NCBI RefSeq assembly: GCF_013364195.1
Contig: NZ_CP054918.1
Coordinates: forward strand, 7,677,001 to 7,741,000
Length of the DNA: 64,000 bases
Origin: Streptomyces sp. NA04227
Lineage (GTDB): Bacteria; Actinomycetota; Actinomycetes; Streptomycetales; Streptomycetaceae
Direction of reading: 5' to 3'
Under the pieces are notes generated by a model that ran no database searches, was not told the origin of the DNA, and was given only the letters and a program-made list of their open reading frames with translations. Shown here piece after piece: positions 17,633 through 29,414 of this stretch; position 1 is the first letter of the stretch; the number at the start of each line of letters is the position of its first letter. Both the position numbers and the translations under genes were made by a program.

Positions 17633-18301
17633 TCAGTACTGGACCGTCGCGCGCAGCGAGGCGAGCGCGGTCGTGTACATCGTCTCCTTGATCCGGGCCC
17701 GGGTGTCCGTCGCCTTGACGGCGAGCGGGCGGGCCAGCTCGACGGCCTTCGCGAGCACCTCGTCCTCGGCGGCGACCGCGTCGACGATGTGGGCGGCCAG
17801 GGCCTGTTCGCCGCCGTAGCGGCGGCCGGTGGTCATCGCCTCGTGCGCGATGTGCGGAGCCAGCCGCGCCAGGAGCAGGTCGTTCATCCCGGGGATGAAG
17901 GCAAGACCCATGTCGACCTCGGGCAGACAGAAGTAGCCGCGGTCCGCGCGCATCACCCGGAAGTCGTGGGCGAGCGACCACATCGCACCGGCGGCGAAGG
18001 CGTGCCCGTTGACCGCCGCGACCGTGACCACCGGAGAGGCGAGCGTGCGGGCGAGCATGGCCTGCACACGCTCCAGGTACGCATTGGTCTGGTCGCCGTG
18101 GGCACCCACCCACTCCAGGTCGAGCCCGTTGCTCCAGAACTTGCCGCTGCCCACCGTGACGAGCGCGCGCGGTCCCGACTCCGCCTCGATCTCGTCGTAG
18201 ACCGCCGTCACCTCGTCGAGGAAGTCCGGGTGGAAGCGGTTCTCGTCGTCGGGCTCGAGGTGCAGGATGAAAACTTCGCCGTCTCGTTCGAGCTTCGGCA
18301 T
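17633..18301 (-). CDS. Enoyl-CoA hydratase/isomerase family protein
   Basis: This 222-residue crotonase-fold protein has the oxyanion-hole region SGKFWSNGLDLEWV and the second site VAAVNGHAFAAGAMWSLAHD, as in delta3,delta2-enoyl-CoA isomerases and short crotonases. The two Glu residues typical of hydratases are not obvious; the PEVDMGLAF segment supplies one, which favours isomerase activity. ATG at 18301 is selected because AAGGAG lies 8 bases upstream, giving a normal N-terminus; the frame extends to 18361 without support. It lies downstream of the LAL regulator gene, separated by 280 bases. Confidence 0.8.
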   Translation of the reverse strand: MPKLERDGEVFILHLEPDDENRFHPDFLDEVTAVYDEIEAESGPRALVTVGSGKFWSNGLDLEWVGAHGDQTNAYLERVQAMLARTLASPVVTVAAVNGHAFAAGAMWSLAHDFRVMRADRGYFCLPEVDMGLAFIPGMNDLLLARLAPHIAHEAMTTGRRYGGEQALAAHIVDAVAAEDEVLAKAVELARPLAVKATDTRARIKETMYTTALASLRATVQY

Positions 18302-18581
18302 GGTTTGTGCTCCTTGATATTCGCTCTCCGGCCCGGCGGCCGGTGTGGGTGCCGCGCTCATCCTTCCGCGCCCGGCGACCGATCTCCCGCGGAACGGGAG
18401 CCTCCGCCGGTACCACCTCCGTGGGTTCCGTCACACGACCGAACTTCCTTCCTGCCAGGGCCTGTTGGAGCGAGAACGCCGAGGTGGAGGCGTGGCGGAG
18501 AGGGACGGTGCGAGAGGGGGAACGAACCCGGATCCGAAGGGCTCGGCGGGGACCGGGAGGCGACCGCTCGGCCCCCGGCGA

Positions 18582-21533
18582 TCAGCGCCCGGACCGGGTG
18601 ACCGCCTGTTCGTGGAGCGCTTTGGCGAGCTGGGCGCGGGAGCGCAGATCCAGCTTCTGGTAGATACGGGTCAGCCGGGACTCGACGGTCTTGACGCTGA
18701 TGAACAGGCGGGTGGCCGCTTCCTGATTGCTGGCGCCCTCGCTCACCAGCCGGGCCAGGCGCAGCTCGGCCGGGGTCAGCCCGATGGGTCCGCCGCGCTC
18801 GGTCGTGGCCGCGTCGGCGGGGCGCGGGGTCTGGGACAGGGCATGGCACAGATCGAGCCAGGGCCGGGCGCCGTTGCGCCGGAACAACTCGGCGGCCTGG
18901 CGCAGGGTTTCCTCCGCCGCCGAGCGACGTCTTCGGCGGCGTTCCACCCGGGTCAGCGCGAGGAGGGTACGGCCCTGCTCCAGGGGAAGTCCGAGCGCCT
19001 CGAAGTCGCCTGCCACCTGCCGCAGTTGCTCGGCCGCGGCAGCCGGTTCGCCTTCCGCCGTCAGGCACAGGGCCAGCGACCGGTCGTGCCCGGCGCGTAC
19101 GGAGTTCGGTCCCGGCGGGGTGAGCGCGCGCAGCTCGGCCAGCACCTGACGGGCCTTGGCCGGGGCATCGTTCGCGGTGAGGGCTTCGGCCAGGTCCGCG
19201 TGCCAGAGCAGCCGGGACGGGTCGGCCACACCCTGGGCCTCCTCGAGCAGTCGTACGCGGCCGAGGGTGTGCACGGCGGCCGTCACCTGCCCGGTGAACA
19301 GTTCCGTCCGGCCGAGGGCGCACAGATTCCGTGACAGGAACACCTTGTCGCCCTGCTGCTCGCACAGCCGGGCGCCGTGCCCCGCGTACCGGGCGGCGCG
19401 GGCGAAGCTGCCCCCGGCGCTCTGGGCGAGGGCCGCCGCGTACCAGGTGGGCCCGGGCGTCAGATCCGTACGCAGGACCAGGGCCGCGGCGGCGTCGGCG
19501 TGCGCCAGGGCGACCGAGCAGCGCCCGGCCCGCGCCTCCAGTTCGGCCAGGGCGCGCAGTGTCTCGCAGGTCGCCGCGGCCGAGCCGAAACGTCGCAGTA
19601 CCGGCAACAGGGCGAGCAGCCCCTCGCGCGCGTGCTGGATCCGGTCGTCGCGCAGATCGTGCCAAGCGGCCACCAGCTGGGGCCAGTTGGCGACCCGGGC
19701 CGGCGTCCCCGCACGGGTCGCGGCGAGCGCCGCGAGCAGTTGCGACTGCTCGTACCGGTTGCCGAGGACGCGTCCCGCACTGGCCCGCGCGGCCCTGGCG
19801 ACCGCGAGCAGCGTGGTGTCGCCGCTCGCCTGGGCCGCCCGGCAGGCGGCCAGCGCGGCGGTCGCGGACCTGCGCGGCTCGCCGTCGCAGAGCAAATGTC
19901 TACGGGCCCGGCGCAGCGCGACGAGCGCTTCGAGCCGCGGTACGCCCTCGGCGTCGGCCACGGCGTGCGCATACGCCTCGGTCGGATCGGCGCGCTCCTC
20001 CTCGGCGGTGTCGAGCAGGGCCAGGCGGGCCCGTACACGATCCGTGGGCGTCGCGTCCAAGGCGAGCACGGCCCGCGCCGCGCGGCGTGCGAGGTCCGCG
20101 TGACCCGCCTCGGAGGCGTCCACGGCCGCTTCCGCCAGCCGGGCCACGCGCCGACCCGGCAGCGTGGCGGGAGTCAAGTCGGCGGCGAGCAGACCGAGTT
20201 CGGCGGCCAGTGCGCCGTCGCCCCGGGAGCGGGCCGCCGATACGGCCCGGACCAGCTCGCCCGCGAAGGACTCGCAGCGTTCGTCGGTCACCAGGGCGCG
20301 GTGCCGCAGCGACTCCAGCGGATCGTCGACGGCGGCGGCCAACTTCCGGTGCGCGTCGGTGAGTTCACGCCGGTCCGCATGGTCGACGAGTGCCCGCGCG
20401 AACAGGCCCGCCCGGAAGACCACCGCGCCGTTCTTCCGCACCTCGACCAGTCCGGCCGTGCGGGCGAGGGAGACCTCCGCGTCCGCGTCCGGCCGTCCCG
20501 CCCGCCGCAGCGTCCCGAGGGTCGACCCGTGCGCGAGTGCCGCCCGCAGCAGGGTGGCGCGTACGGCAGCGGGCAGGCGGCGCAGCATCCGCCACGCAGG
20601 GCGGCAGGCCTCGGCCGCGAGATGCGGCGGCTCGTCGCCGTCGTGCGTGGTGGGGCAGTACGCGTACGCGTGGGCGGCGGCGAGCGCAAGGCGGGGGTTG
20701 CCACCGCTGGCCCGGTACACCCGGCCGAGCAGCCGGGCAGGCAGTCCCTCCGCCTCCAGCAGCCCGGCGAGTTCGTCGACACCCAGCGGCGGAACCTCCA
20801 CCGCCTCCGGCCCGCACGGACCCGCCGGGGTGACCAGGTCGCAGTGGTCTGGCGCGCGGTTGCCGCCTGCCGGTTCGGGCGGGCCGAGCGGCTCTGAACG
20901 GGCTGGTCCGGGCGGGTCGAGCGGGCCGGCACCGGCCGGTTCGGGTCGGCCGAGCGGGTCTGCCCCCGGAGACCGCCGGACCAACAGAACGCGTACAGCC
21001 CGGTCGGGCAGGGCGCGGGACGCCTGTTGGGAGAGGTGGACGTGGCGCAACAGGGCCGCGCTCTCGTCGTCCAGCCAGTGCGCGTTGTCGACGACGATCA
21101 GCAGCGGACCGTGCCGGGTCTCCTCCGCCGCCAGGGTCTGTACGGCCAGTCGCAGCGCCACACAGTCCCAGCCCGCGTCCGGCACCGGCACCTCTCGACG
21201 GGCCATCGCCAGCGCCCGCCGCCGAGGTTCGGGCAGTGCGGCGAGCCGGTCCTCGGGCACTTCGTTCAGCAGCAAGGAGGCGGCGGCGCAAGGGAGTTGG
21301 CGGTCGGCGGGGCTGAGCGCGGTGACCAGGGCCCGCTCGCCACGGGCACGGGTGCGCCGGACCAGCTCCGCACTCAAGGTCGACTTGCCGACGCCCTCGG
21401 CCCCGGTCAGGTTCACCCAGCCCTCGTCCGCGAGGACGGCGTCGAGCCGGTGCAGAAGTGCCTCTCTTCCGGTGGCCTCTCCCGCCCCGAGCGGAGCGGA
21501 CGGACCGCCCCGGGCTCTCGCCGACGTCGTCAT
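18582..21533 (-). CDS. Large LuxR-family (LAL) ATP-binding transcriptional regulator
   Basis: This 983-residue protein starts with a STAND-type ATPase domain: Walker A GAEGVGKST at about residue 44 and Walker B LLIVVDNAHWLDD. A long alpha-helical repeat region follows, with a C-terminal LuxR HTH (LTPAELRLARLVSEGASNQE, then SVKTVESRLTRIYQKLDL). Streptomyces LALs activate catabolic or antibiotic genes after inducer and ATP binding. A 33-bp in-frame minisatellite lies after the ATPase core. The next gene on the same strand is a crotonase 280 bases downstream, not clearly co-transcribed. The target is unknown. Confidence 0.87.
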   Translation of the reverse strand: MTTSARARGGPSAPLGAGEATGREALLHRLDAVLADEGWVNLTGAEGVGKSTLSAELVRRTRARGERALVTALSPADRQLPCAAASLLLNEVPEDRLAALPEPRRRALAMARREVPVPDAGWDCVALRLAVQTLAAEETRHGPLLIVVDNAHWLDDESAALLRHVHLSQQASRALPDRAVRVLLVRRSPGADPLGRPEPAGAGPLDPPGPARSEPLGPPEPAGGNRAPDHCDLVTPAGPCGPEAVEVPPLGVDELAGLLEAEGLPARLLGRVYRASGGNPRLALAAAHAYAYCPTTHDGDEPPHLAAEACRPAWRMLRRLPAAVRATLLRAALAHGSTLGTLRRAGRPDADAEVSLARTAGLVEVRKNGAVVFRAGLFARALVDHADRRELTDAHRKLAAAVDDPLESLRHRALVTDERCESFAGELVRAVSAARSRGDGALAAELGLLAADLTPATLPGRRVARLAEAAVDASEAGHADLARRAARAVLALDATPTDRVRARLALLDTAEEERADPTEAYAHAVADAEGVPRLEALVALRRARRHLLCDGEPRRSATAALAACRAAQASGDTTLLAVARAARASAGRVLGNRYEQSQLLAALAATRAGTPARVANWPQLVAAWHDLRDDRIQHAREGLLALLPVLRRFGSAAATCETLRALAELEARAGRCSVALAHADAAAALVLRTDLTPGPTWYAAALAQSAGGSFARAARYAGHGARLCEQQGDKVFLSRNLCALGRTELFTGQVTAAVHTLGRVRLLEEAQGVADPSRLLWHADLAEALTANDAPAKARQVLAELRALTPPGPNSVRAGHDRSLALCLTAEGEPAAAAEQLRQVAGDFEALGLPLEQGRTLLALTRVERRRRRRSAAEETLRQAAELFRRNGARPWLDLCHALSQTPRPADAATTERGGPIGLTPAELRLARLVSEGASNQEAATRLFISVKTVESRLTRIYQKLDLRSRAQLAKALHEQAVTRSGR
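20872..20970. repeat. 33-bp tandem repeat, about three copies, inside the LAL gene
   Basis: Three imperfect 33-base units begin at 20872, 20905 and 20938, each opening GGTYCGGG and containing CGAGCGG. Unit length is a multiple of three, so each adds 11 residues of Pro/Gly-rich linker (LGRPEPAGAGP-type) to the LAL protein without breaking the frame. Confidence 0.7.
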
Positions 21534-21825
21534 GGTGCCGCCTTCCGTGCCGGCGGTGTCACCGGTGGTGCAGAGGTCGTTCCGGCACGGCGCGGCAACG
21601 TGAGGCAGGCCGTGTCGGCCCCGTGACCTCGCCGAGGCCGGTGCGGCGCTTGCCGTACCGGCCTCGGCCGAAACTACGTGACGACCTGCGCCGTCGTGTT
21701 GCAGCTCACCGTCGATGCGGTTACAGCATCGGGGCGGGTGCCGCGTCCCGATGCTCCACGGGAAGGGTGCCCGCGGAGCAGCCAGGGTCAGCGGCGCGTG
21801 CTTGGGTCGGCAGCGCGTGCTCGGG

Positions 21826-23286
21826 TCAACGGCGCGCGGCCGGCTTCCCGTTGAGAGCGGCCTCCGCGTCGGCGAGCCCGGCGCCGCAGCCCTCGTCGCA
21901 CTTGCCGGGAAGTGCCCGCGCCGAGTCCTTGATGGCCTGCTCGACCTGAGCCGGAGTCAGGTCGGGCTTGGCCTCCTTGAGGAGCGCCGCGAGACCGGCG
22001 ATGTGCGGGGCGGCCATGCTCGTACCCTGGTACGGCTTGTAGATCTCGGCGCCCGGCGTGGACTTGCCGTCGTTCAGCGTGGACCAGATGCCGTTCTCCG
22101 GCGTGGTGACGGTGCCCGGGGTGTCGGTCTCCCGACGGGTCTCGCCGCCCGGCGCCGCGATGTCCACCGACTCGCCGAAGTTCGAGTAGAACGCCTTGTT
22201 GCCCTCGCGGCTGCTCGCGGCGACGTTGATGACGTTGCCGCAGCTGGCCGGGGTGAACTGCGAGGAGTCCTTGTCGGAGTTGCCCGCCGAGACCACCACG
22301 GTGGTGCCGCGCTTCACGGCGCCGTCGATGGCGCGCTGGTACGACTGGGAGCAGGAACCGGCGCCGCCCAGGCTCATGTTGATGACCTTGGCCGGGGTCG
22401 GGTTGGCGGGGACGCCCGCGACCTTGCCGCCGGAGGCCCAGGTGATCGCGTCGACGATGTCGGAGGTCGCGCCGCCGCACTTGCCGAGCACCCGCACCGG
22501 CTGCACCTTGGCGTTGTACGCGATGCCCGCGATGCCCTTGCCGTTGTTGGTCGACGCGGCGATGGTGCCCGCGACATGGGTGCCGTGCCAGGACGACCCG
22601 GAGCCCTTCTCCTCCTGGCACTCGCCGTCCTCGTACCAGTCGCCCTCGTCCGACGCGTCGTCGTCGCGGCCGTCCTGGTCCCGCGCAGCCTCGGCGTCGG
22701 AGATGAAGTCGTAGCCCTTGACGATGTTGCCGTCGAGGTCGGAGTGCTTGACGTAACCCGTGTCGATGACCGCGACGGTCACGTCCTTGCCGGTGTACTT
22801 GCTCCACACCGGCTCGACCTTCATACCGGCCGTGTCCTCGAAGAGGTCCCACTGACGCTGGTACTCGGTGTCGTCCGGCCCGGCGGTCGCGTAGGCGCGG
22901 CTGTCCAGCTCCGCGTAGGCGACGTCCGGGTTGGCGCGGAACTCCTCGAGCGCGGCGTCCAGTTGCGCCTTGGAGGTCTTCGCGCCGAGGTCGTAAAGCA
23001 CGGCACCGGTGCCCAGGCGCCGCTCGAAACCGGGACGGTTGCTCTTCGCGCCGACGTCCGAACCGGCCACCGCGGCGGCCTTGTTGGACCGCGCCTCCGC
23101 GGCCTTGGACTTGTAGCCCACGATCAGGCGGGCGCCGGTGGGGGCGACGTCCGCGGACTCGGCGGCGACCTGCTCACGGTCGCCGCTCTCGGCCGGGTTC
23201 GCGGTGGCCGTGGAGTACAGAGCGGTACCGCCGAGCAGGGCGGCACTTGCCACGGCCACGGATATCAGCCGTCTTCTGGTCTTCAT
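21826..23286 (-). CDS. Secreted subtilisin-like serine protease (S8 family)
   Basis: This 486-residue preproprotein has a Sec signal (RRRLISVAVASAALLGGTAL), an inhibitor-I9-type propeptide (about residues 50-130) and a peptidase S8 domain. The catalytic triad is complete: Asp175 (AVIDTG), His234 (WHGTHVAG) and Ser423 (GTSMAAPH); the oxyanion Asn is in SAGNSD. Several Cys residues (ECQEE, GKCGG, GSCSQ, PASCG, KCDEGCG) suggest disulphides. An acidic insert (DQDGRDDDASDEGDWYEDGE) lies between Asp and His. It is probably an extracellular nutrient protease. No neighbouring gene explains its regulation. The 292-bp spacer to the LAL gene holds nothing I can name. Confidence 0.9.
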   Translation of the reverse strand: MKTRRRLISVAVASAALLGGTALYSTATANPAESGDREQVAAESADVAPTGARLIVGYKSKAAEARSNKAAAVAGSDVGAKSNRPGFERRLGTGAVLYDLGAKTSKAQLDAALEEFRANPDVAYAELDSRAYATAGPDDTEYQRQWDLFEDTAGMKVEPVWSKYTGKDVTVAVIDTGYVKHSDLDGNIVKGYDFISDAEAARDQDGRDDDASDEGDWYEDGECQEEKGSGSSWHGTHVAGTIAASTNNGKGIAGIAYNAKVQPVRVLGKCGGATSDIVDAITWASGGKVAGVPANPTPAKVINMSLGGAGSCSQSYQRAIDGAVKRGTTVVVSAGNSDKDSSQFTPASCGNVINVAASSREGNKAFYSNFGESVDIAAPGGETRRETDTPGTVTTPENGIWSTLNDGKSTPGAEIYKPYQGTSMAAPHIAGLAALLKEAKPDLTPAQVEQAIKDSARALPGKCDEGCGAGLADAEAALNGKPAARR

Positions 23287-23557
23287 TTGGTCCCTTTACG
23301 GGTCGTGGTGGGGGGTCGGGCGGGCGGACACGTACACGTCCGCACCACACCGGTGGTGGAGACCACTGACCGGGGACAGTAGGCAAAAGGGGCAGCACTC
23401 CGGGACGGGGAAAACCCTTGTTTCTCGTCCGAAAATCGGTGAAGGCGGGAAAGCTCGCACGTCAAAGCGGTGTGGAGCGCTGCCTGTTGAGGGGGGTAGC
23501 ACGGGGGTGTACGGGGACGCCGCGGTGGCGGTCGGGGCGGGGCGCGAACATACGTCG

Positions 23558-23589
23558 GCCCCGGCACCGGGGAAGTCTCGTGCCGGGGC
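23558..23589 (-). terminator. Terminator after hemC
   Basis: GCCCCGGCAC (23558-23567) pairs perfectly with GTGCCGGGGC (23580-23589), 32 bases beyond the hemC stop. The rest of the 23287-23620 gap should carry the protease promoter; no clear element is seen. Confidence 0.75.
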
Positions 23590-23620
23590 GCGTACTTGGA
23601 CTACGGGGCGGGGCTGCCTC

Positions 23621-24556
23621 TCAGTGCCCGATCGAGTCGATCAGTTCCCGCGCTCCCTGGCGCAGCAGCGCCACGGCTACCGAGGTGCCCAGGGTCGCCG
23701 GGTCGAGGGGCCCGGCCCACTCGTGTGCGTTCAGGACCCGCTTGCCGTCCGGGGTGAACACGCAGCCGCGCAGGGAGAGTTCGCCGCTGCGCTCGGCCTT
23801 CGCGTACCCGGCGATGGGGCTGTTGCAGTGGCCCTGCAACACGTGCAGGAACATCCGCTCCGCGGTGGCCTCACGATGGGCGTCGGGGTCGCCGAGGGAG
23901 CTGATGGTGTCGATGAGCGCGGTGTCGCCCTCACGGCACTGCAGGGCGAGGATCCCCGCGCCGATGGGCGGGCACATCACGTCCGTCGGGAGGATCTCGC
24001 TGACGACGTCCATGCGGTCGATGCGTTCGAGCCCGGACACGGCGAGCAGCAGCGCGTCGGCCTCGCCCGCCGCGAGCTTCTCCAGGCGGCGGTTGGCGTT
24101 GCCGCGCATCGGGACGCACCGCAGATGCGGGTACAGGGCGGCGAGCTGGGCGATCCGCCGTACCGAGGAGGTGCCGATCCGGGTCCCGGCCGGGAGCTGC
24201 TCCAGGGTGAGTCCCTCGGGGTGGATCAGAGCGTCGCGGATGTCGTCCCGCTCCAGGAACGCGGCGAAGGTCGTCCCCGCGGGCAGCGGCCGGTCGGCGG
24301 GAATGTCCTTGACGCAGTGCACCGCGAGATCGGCCTCACCGGCGAGCAGCGCGGCGTCGACCTCCTTGGTGAAGGCGCCCTTTCCGTCGACCTGGGAGAG
24401 ATCACCCATCCACTTGTCCCCGGTCGTCTTGACCGGCACGACAGTGGTCTCGATACCCGGGTACTTGGCGGCCAGCTCGGCACGCACACGTTCCACCTGG
24501 GCCAGGGCCATGGGAGAGTCACGGGACACGATGCGGATCAGCTCGGCGGCGGACAT
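23621..24556 (-). CDS. hemC: Porphobilinogen deaminase (hydroxymethylbilane synthase), probable second copy
   Basis: This 311-residue protein has the HemC signature: catalytic Asp84 (VHCVKDIP), Arg-rich substrate sites ([23 protein letters not shown]) and the dipyrromethane-cofactor Cys244 ([13 protein letters not shown]). It condenses four porphobilinogens into hydroxymethylbilane. ATG at 24556 ([10 protein letters not shown]) is preferred over the upstream frame to 24595. No other hem genes are adjacent. Streptomyces usually keep hemC in a hemA-hemC-hemD-hemB cluster, so this solitary gene is likely the hemC2-type paralogue known in some species; that is an inference. Confidence 0.85.
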   Translation of the reverse strand: MSAAELIRIVSRDSPMALAQVERVRAELAAKYPGIETTVVPVKTTGDKWMGDLSQVDGKGAFTKEVDAALLAGEADLAVHCVKDIPADRPLPAGTTFAAFLERDDIRDALIHPEGLTLEQLPAGTRIGTSSVRRIAQLAALYPHLRCVPMRGNANRRLEKLAAGEADALLLAVSGLERIDRMDVVSEILPTDVMCPPIGAGILALQCREGDTALIDTISSLGDPDAHREATAERMFLHVLQGHCNSPIAGYAKAERSGELSLRGCVFTPDGKRVLNAHEWAGPLDPATLGTSVAVALLRQGARELIDSIGH

Positions 24557-24934
24557 GCGCACACGATAGTGCGTCCCGGCAGGGCCGGTGGACACCGCGC
24601 CCGGCGGTCAGCGGGGGTCTGTCACTCGTGAGTTGACGAGGGGACGGGTGGTGCGGGTCGGCGGTGTGCGGACCGGGTGACCCCGGTCACGGCCGAGGCG
24701 GCCGGTCCGGCCCGCTGATCCTGCTGTGGTTGGCCGAAACCCACCCTGTCCCACCCCTCCCAAGATGAGCGACATGACGGTCATTTCGGACATAAATCCA
24801 AGCGGTGAGTGAATGGTGAGTGAGGAGCGCCACTTTGCGCACATGTTTCGGCATGAGTCGGGAGCTTCGGGGGAGGGGGTCCTGTCGCTGGTTGAACCAG
24901 TGGCAACAAATGAGTAACCGGAAGGCAGAGTGAC
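24557..24934. other. Divergent hemC / betaine-operon promoter region, 378 bp
   Basis: No gene is supported here. It contains a short palindrome ATGACGGTCAT at 24774-24784 and a locally AT-richer stretch around 24780-24800 (GACATAAATCC). It must hold promoters for both hemC and the choline/betaine operon; I could not identify osmotic-response or regulator sites with confidence. Confidence 0.4.
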
Positions 24935-26443
24935 GTGTCGCCAATCGAGACCATTCACATAGACGGTGTTTGGGTCCCCGCCGTGTCCGGCGCGACGAGG
25001 GAGGTCCTCGATCCCGCCGACGCGACGGTGCTGCGGGTGGTGTCCGAGGCGGGGGCCGAGGACGTCGACGCCGCCGTGGCCGCGGCGCGGCGCGCGTTCG
25101 ACGGTGGCGCGGGCGCCTGGCCCCGTACGCCCGTCACGCAGCGTGCGGCTCTGCTGCGGCGGGTCGCGGAGCTGTTGCAGCGCGACCGCGAGGAGATCGC
25201 CCTAGTCGAGAGCCGGGACACCGGCAAGACGCTGGAGGAGGGGCGGATCGACGTCGACGACGTGACGAACGCCTTCCGGTACTTCGCCGATCTGGTGAGG
25301 AACGAGAGTGGCGGGCGGGTGGTCGACGCGGGTAGCGCGGACGTGCACAGCGTCGTGGTCCACGAGCCGGTGGGCGTCTGCGCGATGATCACGCCCTGGA
25401 ACTACCCGCTGCTGCAGGCCAGTTGGAAGATCGCGCCCGCCCTGGCGGCCGGCAACACCTTTGTGGTCAAGCCCAGCGAGGTCACCCCGCTGTCCACCGT
25501 GCACCTGGTCCGGCTGCTCGCGGAGGCCGGTCTCCCCGCCGGAGTCGCGAACCTCGTCACCGGCGCGGGGGTGCCGGTGGGGCAGCGCCTGGCCGAGCAC
25601 CCCGACGTGGATCTCTTCTCCTTCACCGGCGGCCTGCTCAGCGGCACCAAGGCCGGGGCCGCGGCCGTCGCCGGAGCGAAGAAGATCGCGCTGGAGCTCG
25701 GTGGGAAGAACCCGAACGTCGTCTTCGCGGACGCCTGCGCCACGCCCGAGGGCTTCGACACGGCCGTCGACCAGGCGCTGAACGCCGCCTTCGTCCACAG
25801 CGGTCAGGTCTGCTCGGCCGGTGCCCGTCTGATCATCGAGGCCTCGGTGCGCGAACGCTTCGTCGCCGAACTCGCCCGCCGCGCCGAGCGGATCAAGCTC
25901 GGACGGGGGACCGCGGAGGGCGTGGAGTGCGGACCCCTGGTCTCGCAGCAGCAGTTGGAGAAGGTGGAGGCGTACGTGGACTCCGCGATCGCCGAGGGCG
26001 CCCGGCTGCGCTGCGGTGGCTCCCGCCCGAAGCCTTCCGAACTGAGGCCCGCCACCGGCTACTTCTACGCGCCGACCGTGCTCGACGAGTGCCACCGCGA
26101 GATGAAGGTGGTCCGTGAGGAGACCTTCGGGCCGATCCTGACGGTGGAGACCTTCGGCACCGAGGACGAGGCCGTCGCGCTGGCCAACGACACCGAGTAC
26201 GGGCTCGCCGGGGCCGTCTGGTCCGCGGACTCAGCCCGCGCCCGCCGGGTCGCCGCCCGGCTGCGGCACGGCACCGTGTGGATCAACGACTACCACCCCT
26301 ACCTCCCGCAGGCGGAGTGGGGCGGCTTCGGAAAGTCCGGCATCGGCCGTGAGCTCGGACCCACCGGCCTGGACGAGTACCGCGAGACCAAGCACGTCTA
26401 CGAGAACCTCCGGCCGCAGCCCGTGAGGTGGTTCTCCGGCTGA
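24935..26443 (+). CDS. betB: Betaine-aldehyde dehydrogenase-like NAD(P)-dependent aldehyde dehydrogenase
   Basis: This 502-residue enzyme has the ALDH catalytic Glu254 (LELGGKNP) and nucleophile Cys293 (SGQVCSAG), the [12 protein letters not shown] cofactor loop and [20 protein letters not shown]. Sequence features match the GbsA/BetB branch, which oxidises betaine aldehyde to glycine betaine. The GTG start at 24935 follows GGAAGG. Next in the same direction are a choline-oxidase-like GMC protein and an OpuA-type betaine importer, so synthesis and uptake of this osmoprotectant are encoded together. Substrate preference is inferred from context. Confidence 0.85.
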   Translation: MSPIETIHIDGVWVPAVSGATREVLDPADATVLRVVSEAGAEDVDAAVAAARRAFDGGAGAWPRTPVTQRAALLRRVAELLQRDREEIALVESRDTGKTLEEGRIDVDDVTNAFRYFADLVRNESGGRVVDAGSADVHSVVVHEPVGVCAMITPWNYPLLQASWKIAPALAAGNTFVVKPSEVTPLSTVHLVRLLAEAGLPAGVANLVTGAGVPVGQRLAEHPDVDLFSFTGGLLSGTKAGAAAVAGAKKIALELGGKNPNVVFADACATPEGFDTAVDQALNAAFVHSGQVCSAGARLIIEASVRERFVAELARRAERIKLGRGTAEGVECGPLVSQQQLEKVEAYVDSAIAEGARLRCGGSRPKPSELRPATGYFYAPTVLDECHREMKVVREETFGPILTVETFGTEDEAVALANDTEYGLAGAVWSADSARARRVAARLRHGTVWINDYHPYLPQAEWGGFGKSGIGRELGPTGLDEYRETKHVYENLRPQPVRWFSG

Positions 26444-26581
26444 CCCGGCCCACCCCCTGCCACTTACGGCCGCCTCTGCCCGTACCACCGACGGCCGTGC
26501 TCGTCCTCCCACCCCCGCAGGGCCCGACCGCACCGCCCACCGGCACCGGTCGCGCCCACTCCCCAAGGAGCACCCACCCCC

Positions 26582-28182
26582 ATGCCCCCCTCTTCCCCCA
26601 AGGCCGCGCCACGGCCGGAGCGCACGGTCCGGGCCGACTACGTCATCGTCGGCGGCGGCACCGCAGGCTGCGTGCTTGCCTCCCGACTGACCGAGGACCC
26701 CGAGGTCAGCGTGGTCGTCATCGAAGGCGGCCCCAGCGACGTCGACCGCGACGACGTGCTCACCCTGCGCCGCTGGCTCGGCCTGCTCGGCGGCGAACTG
26801 GACTACGAGTACACGACGACCGAGCAGCCGCGCGGCAACTCGCACATCCTGCACAGCCGCGCCAAGGTGCTCGGCGGCTGCTCCTCGCACAACACGCTGA
26901 TCTCCTTCAAGCCGCTGCCCTCCGACTGGGACGAGTGGGAGGCCGCGGGCGCCACCGGCTGGGGCGCGCGGCGGATGGACCCGTACTTCGGCAAGCTGCG
27001 CAACAACATCGTGCGGGTGGCGAAGAAGGACCAGAACCGGATCGCCACGGACTGGATCGAGGCCACCAAGGCCGCGCTCGGAGTGCCCGAGGTCGTCGGC
27101 TTCAACGACCGGCCCTTCGAGGAGGGCGTCGGCTTCTTCGACCTCGCCTACCACCCCGAGAACAACAAACGTTCCTCCGCCTCCGTCGCCTACCTCCACC
27201 CGCACCTGGAGGCGGGCGACCGCCCGGGCCTCACGCTGATGCTGGAGACCTGGGCCCACCGCCTGGAGCTCTCGGACGGGCGCGCGGAGGGTGTGCGCGT
27301 ACGCACGAAGGACGGCGAGGAGGTCCTCGTACGGGCGGAGCGCGAGGTGGTGGTCTGCGCCGGGGCCGTGGACACGCCGCGGCTGCTGCTGCACTCGGGC
27401 ATCGGCCCGAAGGCGGACCTGGAAGCGCTGGGCATCGACTGCGTACTCGACCTGCCGGGCGTCGGCGAGAACCTGCTCGACCACCCCGAGTCGGTCATCG
27501 TCTGGGAGACGAACGGACCGATCCCGGAGAACTCCGCGATGGACTCCGACGCGGGCCTGTTCGTGAAGCGGGACCCGGAGCACAAGGGCCCCGACCTGAT
27601 GTTCCACTTCTACCAGATCCCCTTCACCGACAATCCCGAGCGCCTGGGCTACGAACGGCCCGAGCACGGTGTGTCGATGACCCCGAACATCCCCAAGTCC
27701 CGTTCCCGCGGCCGCCTTTACCTGACCTCTGCCGACCCGGAGGTCAAACCCGCCCTGGACTTCCGCTACTTCGCCCTCGACGAGAACGGCGATGCGGCCG
27801 AGGACTACGACGGACAGACCCTCGTGGACGGGGTGAAGCTGGCCCGCCGGATCGCCGGTACCGAGCCCTTCGCCAAGTGGCTGAAGCGGGAGGTGTTCCC
27901 CGGCCCCGAGGTCACCGACGACGCGGAGATCGGCGAGCTCCTGCGCAAGGCCGCGCACACCGTCTACCACCCCGCCGGTACCTGCCGGATGGGTGCGAAG
28001 AACGACGCACTCGCGGTCGTCGACCCCGAGTTGAGGATCCGCGGCCTGGCCGGAATCCGGATCGCCGACGCCTCCGTGTTCCCGACGATGCCCGCGGTCA
28101 ACCCGATGCTCGGCGTCCTGATGGTGGGGGAGAAGTGCGCCGATCTGATCCGGGAGACAGCTACCGAGGGAGGCGAGGCCTG

Positions 28183-28183
<1 letters not shown>
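26582..28183 (+). CDS. GMC oxidoreductase, choline oxidase (CodA)-like
   Basis: This 533-residue protein has an N-terminal FAD site [16 protein letters not shown]. It matches remembered Arthrobacter globiformis choline oxidase at key points: His91 in [14 protein letters not shown] aligns with the His that binds FAD covalently, DHPESV carries the choline-binding Glu, His463 ([11 protein letters not shown]) and Asn507 (AVNPML) match the active-site His/Asn, and FHFYQIPF carries a further His. Choline oxidase converts choline to glycine betaine in two steps with O2. Its stop overlaps the ATPase start by one base. A membrane-type choline dehydrogenase (BetA) is the alternative call. Confidence 0.8.
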
Positions 28184-29330
<1,147 letters not shown>

Positions 29331-29334
<4 letters not shown>

Positions 29335-29414
29335 TCACCCGTATCCGCGGCGTCATCCGCCCCCTCCCGGCCGGCACCCCGGCGGCCGCCCCGAAACGCG
29401 GGGGCCGCCGATGA
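29331..29414 (+). CDS. 27-codon mini-ORF bridging opuAA and opuAB
   Basis: An ATG at 29331 overlaps the ATPase stop (ATGA), and the ORF ends at 29414, where its TGA overlaps the permease ATG (also ATGA). The predicted peptide is basic ([15 protein letters not shown], ending KRGGRR). The double 4-base overlap would let ribosomes move from ATPase to permease without release, so it may exist mainly for translational coupling. No homology is claimed. Confidence 0.5.
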
